Shown here in pieces: positions 60,716 through 64,000 of a stretch of DNA of 64,000 bases. This stretch comes from an uncultured Alphaproteobacteria bacterium (GTDB lineage Bacteria > Pseudomonadota > Alphaproteobacteria > Rs-D84): assembly GCA_944392565.1 (NCBI GenBank), contig CALXWX010000001.1, positions 189,444-253,443 on the forward strand, in the 5' to 3' direction. Both the position numbers and the translations under genes were made by a program. Every line of letters starts with the position of its first letter. Positions within the stretch are counted from its first letter, which is position 1. Under the pieces are notes generated by a model. It was not told where the DNA came from, made no database searches, and saw only the letters and a list, made by a program, of their open reading frames with translations.

Positions 60716-63222
60716 TCATCAACGCGTGCCAGGTCATCGTATATTTTATATTTTCTGTCGCGTGTCGGGCGATATTCATACCCCGCCCCACCCGCAGAAT
60801 ACATATTTACCATCTCTGTTGTTTTTGCAATCGCCGCGCGTATCATTTCAGCAGTTGTTGTTGCATCATATTTTATAGGCTTTACATCACCACTTTTTAA
60901 TTGCCAAAACAACATAATCGGCATTTGCGATTTTTCAGATGTTCGTATTGGGAAACCGCCAGATTGCAATATATACGCCTCTAACGGCAACTGTGGCATT
61001 GTACCATCCAGCAACTGTGCCTTGGTTGGTACGGTCCCGGTTTTTATATCCAACACGCCACCATCCCACACACGATCGGCACGCGCACGAATATTACGTC
61101 CGGCAATATTTACCATTCCCCCAATTTCTGCCACAGAATTCCCCAGCGCAGGCAGTTCCGTCGCAACCAGTGGGGCAATTTCTGTAAATCGCCGATGCCA
61201 GAAATGAAATAATACACTGTCGGCGCCTAATAATTTTTTTGCCGCACTGTCCATATCACGCACCAATGCATCTGGCGACCAATCACGCGCATTTTCAATT
61301 ACAGAATGCACCAAGTTTCCAAAATGCCGTGCATCTGGCATCGCCCAATAATCATCCAACACGCGCAAACGCAATATATGCTGTACATAGAACACATACG
61401 GATTATGAATTAATTTTTCCAGTTCTGTTACATAAACATCCGACCAATCCGCCGGCGGTGTTGGCACAGAATAATCCAATGGTCGCACATCAACAATATC
61501 ACGCGCACGCACCGAATTTAAAATATCTTTCCCCGTCGCTGTATCATACTGTCCACCATATACCGACACACGGGATAAAAACCGTGATTCTGATGTCTGG
61601 ACCCCGCCAGACACACGACTGCGCGTCCAATATACATCCGCCCCACACGACAAATTCATAAAATCCAGCGCCTGTAATGACACTTTTCTATCTGGCGATG
61701 GCAATCCAATTTTTTCCGCCAAATCACGCGGCAGCCATGCATTTTCATATCCCCGCGCCGGAAACATTCCATCATTTAATCCGGTCAGAATCACAACATC
61801 CGCCGTTTGCATACGCGATTCAATTGTTCCCAATACAATTACATTTGCATCCGCGTTCATTTCACCACGCACACCAACCGAACCAATTGCATCAAATAAA
61901 AACGCGCGTGCATCTGATAAATTCAAATGAATTCCAACCATATTTAATGATTCTGATAATTCTGATATTGCATTCCAAATTTGAACAGACGCGGCATCAT
62001 TTATATCAAAACCCGGTGAAAATTCAATTTCACCATCATCCACCATATGAACAATTGTCCGCATTAAATCATATCCAGAATTTTCATACAGCATATCAAA
62101 CTGTTGTTCATTATTACGCGCCAACCAATCATCAAACACATTTAATATCGCCCGCCCCACTGGTGTCATTGTTCCCGGCACGGCACCCGAAAAATCCGCC
62201 ACCAACCCGCGCGCCATAAACGCCGCCGCAATACGCTGATTCCCCGCCGCATCGGGTGTAATTACCAACACAGATTTATTATCATTAACCGCACGCGATG
62301 CAATTTCTGCAACAACATTTGCTTCTTCGCTTTCGCGTTCACATTCAATTAAATGACAATGCCCAACCGCACCACCATCTATATTTTTTATTGCCGTATT
62401 TCCAAATGCATTATTCATAAAATCAATTGCACTGCGCCCAACATCAATTGGAATTAAATCAGACGACGTCACCCCAATACGCGATAAAAATTTATATTCT
62501 GAATTATATGGATTTGTATTTAATTCAAAATCAGATTCTGCACCATCAATATGACCCGATAATATAATTCGTCCATTTGGCGCCAACGCAATTGCCGCCA
62601 TTAAATCCGCTGTTGCCGGGACACTGGCGGTTGATCCACAAACAATCACACACCCATATTGATTAATTTTTTTAATCCATGCGCGAATATCACGATTACG
62701 AACCTGGGCTTGTGTCAGCTTATCACCCGCAAATTCACGCTGGGCATGAGACAAGATATTCAGAATTTTTGCCTTGCGCTGAAAATGCATTGCATATTTT
62801 TCATCAACCAATTCTGCCCAATTTATAGATGCCGAATCAATCCCTTCATTTTCTAAATAGTCTTGCATTCGCAATAAATCATGCGCAACAGGCAATGCAG
62901 TTGGAATATTACCAATACTGGCATCTGCTGATAACAATTTCGCCAGCACCACAACACGCGCCGTATTTGAAATCATATCTGCATCGCCATCTGAATATTC
63001 GTCTTCATCATCACCTTCGCCCAATGCAACCAGCCTGGGTAAAATTATCCCATGCCCTGCGCGCGCAACCAGATATTTTTCCACAGTTCGCACCGCACGC
63101 CGACTGGGCAAAAAAATCAACATATCATCCAGTGCAACATTCGCATCATCAATAACGCACCCCAGCGCATCCAACATCCGCGCCGGATTTGTTGCATAAA
63201 AGATATTTTTATTTAATCCCAA
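60712..63222 (-). CDS. addB: Double-strand break repair protein AddB
   Basis: An 836-residue AddB. The N-terminal part (1-450) is a helicase-like, inactive fold; the C-terminal part is a PD-(D/E)XK nuclease with GNLVHSVIENARDW, then RADRVWDGGVLDIKTGTVP and QLPLEAYIL. AddB pairs with AddA to resect double-strand breaks and load RecA. addA is not in the window and may lie elsewhere. Start overlaps the engB stop by 14 nt. No Fe-S cysteine set is apparent. Confidence 0.85.
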   Translation of the reverse strand: MGLNKNIFYATNPARMLDALGCVIDDANVALDDMLIFLPSRRAVRTVEKYLVARAGHGIILPRLVALGEGDDEDEYSDGDADMISNTARVVVLAKLLSADASIGNIPTALPVAHDLLRMQDYLENEGIDSASINWAELVDEKYAMHFQRKAKILNILSHAQREFAGDKLTQAQVRNRDIRAWIKKINQYGCVIVCGSTASVPATADLMAAIALAPNGRIILSGHIDGAESDFELNTNPYNSEYKFLSRIGVTSSDLIPIDVGRSAIDFMNNAFGNTAIKNIDGGAVGHCHLIECERESEEANVVAEIASRAVNDNKSVLVITPDAAGNQRIAAAFMARGLVADFSGAVPGTMTPVGRAILNVFDDWLARNNEQQFDMLYENSGYDLMRTIVHMVDDGEIEFSPGFDINDAASVQIWNAISELSESLNMVGIHLNLSDARAFLFDAIGSVGVRGEMNADANVIVLGTIESRMQTADVVILTGLNDGMFPARGYENAWLPRDLAEKIGLPSPDRKVSLQALDFMNLSCGADVYWTRSRVSGGVQTSESRFLSRVSVYGGQYDTATGKDILNSVRARDIVDVRPLDYSVPTPPADWSDVYVTELEKLIHNPYVFYVQHILRLRVLDDYWAMPDARHFGNLVHSVIENARDWSPDALVRDMDSAAKKLLGADSVLFHFWHRRFTEIAPLVATELPALGNSVAEIGGMVNIAGRNIRARADRVWDGGVLDIKTGTVPTKAQLLDGTMPQLPLEAYILQSGGFPIRTSEKSQMPIMLFWQLKSGDVKPIKYDATTTAEMIRAAIAKTTEMVNMYSAGGAGYEYRPTRDRKYKIYDDLARVDD

Positions 63223-63766
63223 TTGTCGTCCTTAACGCGTCCAGTCCTGTTTTCTTTTCCGCCGATGTTTCCAAAATTTCTGGCACCATTGCGGGATGCA
63301 CCATATGATTTATTTCATGTTGCACCTGTTCGCGTACGCGTTTATCTTTTTTGGTGTACACAACCTGGTATGATATCCCGTTTTTATCACAAAAATCCAT
63401 CAAGTCTAAATCAGCCGGTCGCGCACCAATCCGCGAATCAATCAATATAAACAGCCGTCGCAATTGCCGCCGCGTCATTAAATATTCTTCCAACCTGTGC
63501 AACCAACGCAACGCATCCGCGCGCGCCACACGCGCATAACCATACCCCGGCAAATCAATAATCATTATTCTGTCATCTATATTAAATAAATTCAGTGTTT
63601 GCGTGCGTCCCGGCGTATTTGATGTACGGGCAACATTCGCCCCAACAACCGCATTTATCAATGATGATTTTCCGACATTACTGCGCCCAACAAATGCATA
63701 TTCTGGAAATTGTGTATGCGGCAAATCAGCAACCCTGTCAAACGCACCGACAAATTTAATCATCAT
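63209..63766 (-). CDS. engB: Ribosome biogenesis GTPase EngB/YsxC
   Basis: A 185-residue GTPase: FVGRSNVGKSSLINAVVG (G1), G2 region TSNTPGRTQTLN, G3 IIDLPGYGYA, G4 YTKKDK and G5 ETSA. It assists 50S assembly. The start is one of two adjacent ATG codons at 63766 or 63763, with GGGGGC upstream; both lie inside the end of the rsmI-like gene. A longer open frame upstream is rsmI overlap. Confidence 0.93.
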   Translation of the reverse strand: MMIKFVGAFDRVADLPHTQFPEYAFVGRSNVGKSSLINAVVGANVARTSNTPGRTQTLNLFNIDDRIMIIDLPGYGYARVARADALRWLHRLEEYLMTRRQLRRLFILIDSRIGARPADLDLMDFCDKNGISYQVVYTKKDKRVREQVQHEINHMVHPAMVPEILETSAEKKTGLDALRTTIGIK

Positions 63767-64000
63767 CGCCCCCTTTGTCCAGCATGCGCCGATATGCCTC
63801 TTTCTTGGATATTCCCGCACGCCGCGCCAAATCTGCCGCCGCAGATTTTGTAGAATTTGCCGCAATATCATTTACAATATCTGCAATTTCATCATCCGTC
63901 ATTTTTTTATCCGGCGCCGGTGCAACCACAATTACAATTTCGCCGCGTGGAGCATCTATGTGCATTAAATCTGCGGGATATCCGATAATTGCCTGCTCAT
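63756..64000 (-). CDS. rsmI: C-terminal part of RsmI, 16S rRNA 2'-O-methyltransferase, cut by the right edge
   Basis: The frame is open from the right edge. The visible end includes PRGEIVIVVAPAPDKK, the usual RsmI C-terminal GEIVLVI-type strand, then DEIADIVNDIAANSTKSAAADLARRAGISKKEAYRRML, the HTH-like tail of RsmI that contacts the ribosome. RsmI methylates C1402 of 16S rRNA. Identification rests on this tail only, because the SAM domain is outside the window. The 3' end overlaps engB. Confidence 0.75.
   Translation of the reverse strand, partial: EQAIIGYPADLMHIDAPRGEIVIVVAPAPDKKMTDDEIADIVNDIAANSTKSAAADLARRAGISKKEAYRRMLDKGGDDD

Noticed and set aside
1-64000. CRISPR arrays, tRNA or rRNA genes, transposases
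   Set aside because: I looked for regularly spaced repeats, tRNA-like arms and transposase motifs by eye and found none convincing; a covariance scan would be needed to exclude a missed tRNA.

Overview
The window reads as chromosomal DNA of a moderately AT-rich, Gram-negative alphaproteobacterium with a compact genome. The lineage markers are a Ros/MucR-type regulator, an RHH_4 ribbon-helix-helix protein, DciA, a split tatA/tatB arrangement, a SUF-type iron-sulfur set, SecB, AddB and a thioredoxin/DksA-like pair. Very short intergenic gaps and stop/start overlaps throughout point to a streamlined genome. An uncultured host-associated (for example gut) lineage is my guess and is not proven by the sequence. 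I found no rRNA, tRNA, CRISPR array, transposase or integrase of a mobile element; the one tyrosine recombinase looks like chromosomal XerC/XerD.

Layout. Positions 1-9.6 kb: tatB (cut by the edge), lolA, nrnA, recJ, ftsI and an FtsL-like gene, then sufE-sufT-sufS, all minus; a divergent thioredoxin-DksA-like operon; tatA, a SPOR protein and a tiny lipoprotein. 9.6-15.1 kb: thrS with a Thr-rich leader peptide, trhA, gltX, a GNAT acetyltransferase and trmB. 15.1-17.9 kb: poorly recognised genes, including a four-gene plus-strand operon ending in an RHH regulator. 18-26.7 kb: a YbeY-Lnt fusion, a membrane-bound GH24-like/TPR protein behind a MucR regulator, rarA, fabD and two outer-membrane barrels. 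26.8-36.5 kb: ftsK, a PAP2 phosphatase, a catalytically degenerate S41 protein, secF-secD-yajC, mutL and greA. 36.6-41.8 kb: an LptF/LptG permease, a 43-residue membrane protein, xerC/D, a J-domain protein, trxB, and serS with a Ser-rich leader peptide. 41.8-43.3 kb: a tandem family of unknown proteins. 43.5-50 kb: typA and a five-gene glycosyltransferase block. 50-64 kb: recA, an MFS transporter, secB, mltA, dciA, a GC-rich palindromic repeat, yebC-ruvC, ruvA-mnmE, an acyl-CoA synthetase, xthA, addB, engB and the 3' end of rsmI.

How the genes work together. Three themes dominate: envelope biogenesis and protein export (LolA, Lnt, Lpt permease, SecDF-YajC, SecB, Tat, lytic enzymes, barrels, glycosyltransferases); DNA repair (RecJ, RecA, RuvA/RuvC, MutL, AddB, XthA, RarA); and translation (ThrRS, GluRS, SerRS, TypA, MnmE, TrmB, YbeY, EngB).

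Most striking observation. Two unlinked aminoacyl-tRNA synthetase genes, thrS and serS, are each preceded by a sigma70-like promoter and a near-leaderless short reading frame rich in codons for the cognate amino acid: MNRFIYFLTTTTTTPAGV before thrS and MKRFILSSLKSSSPFGVRL before serS. Both place a C4-5/G4-5 hairpin directly after the codon run and share a Pro-x-Gly-Val ending. This looks like a common leader-peptide attenuation system sensing charged tRNA. Second-tier observations are the YbeY-Lnt fusion, the GH24-TPR membrane protein, the S41 pseudoprotease, a TGS-less ThrRS, a cysteine-free DksA-like protein and a strongly folded element between the J-domain gene and trxB.
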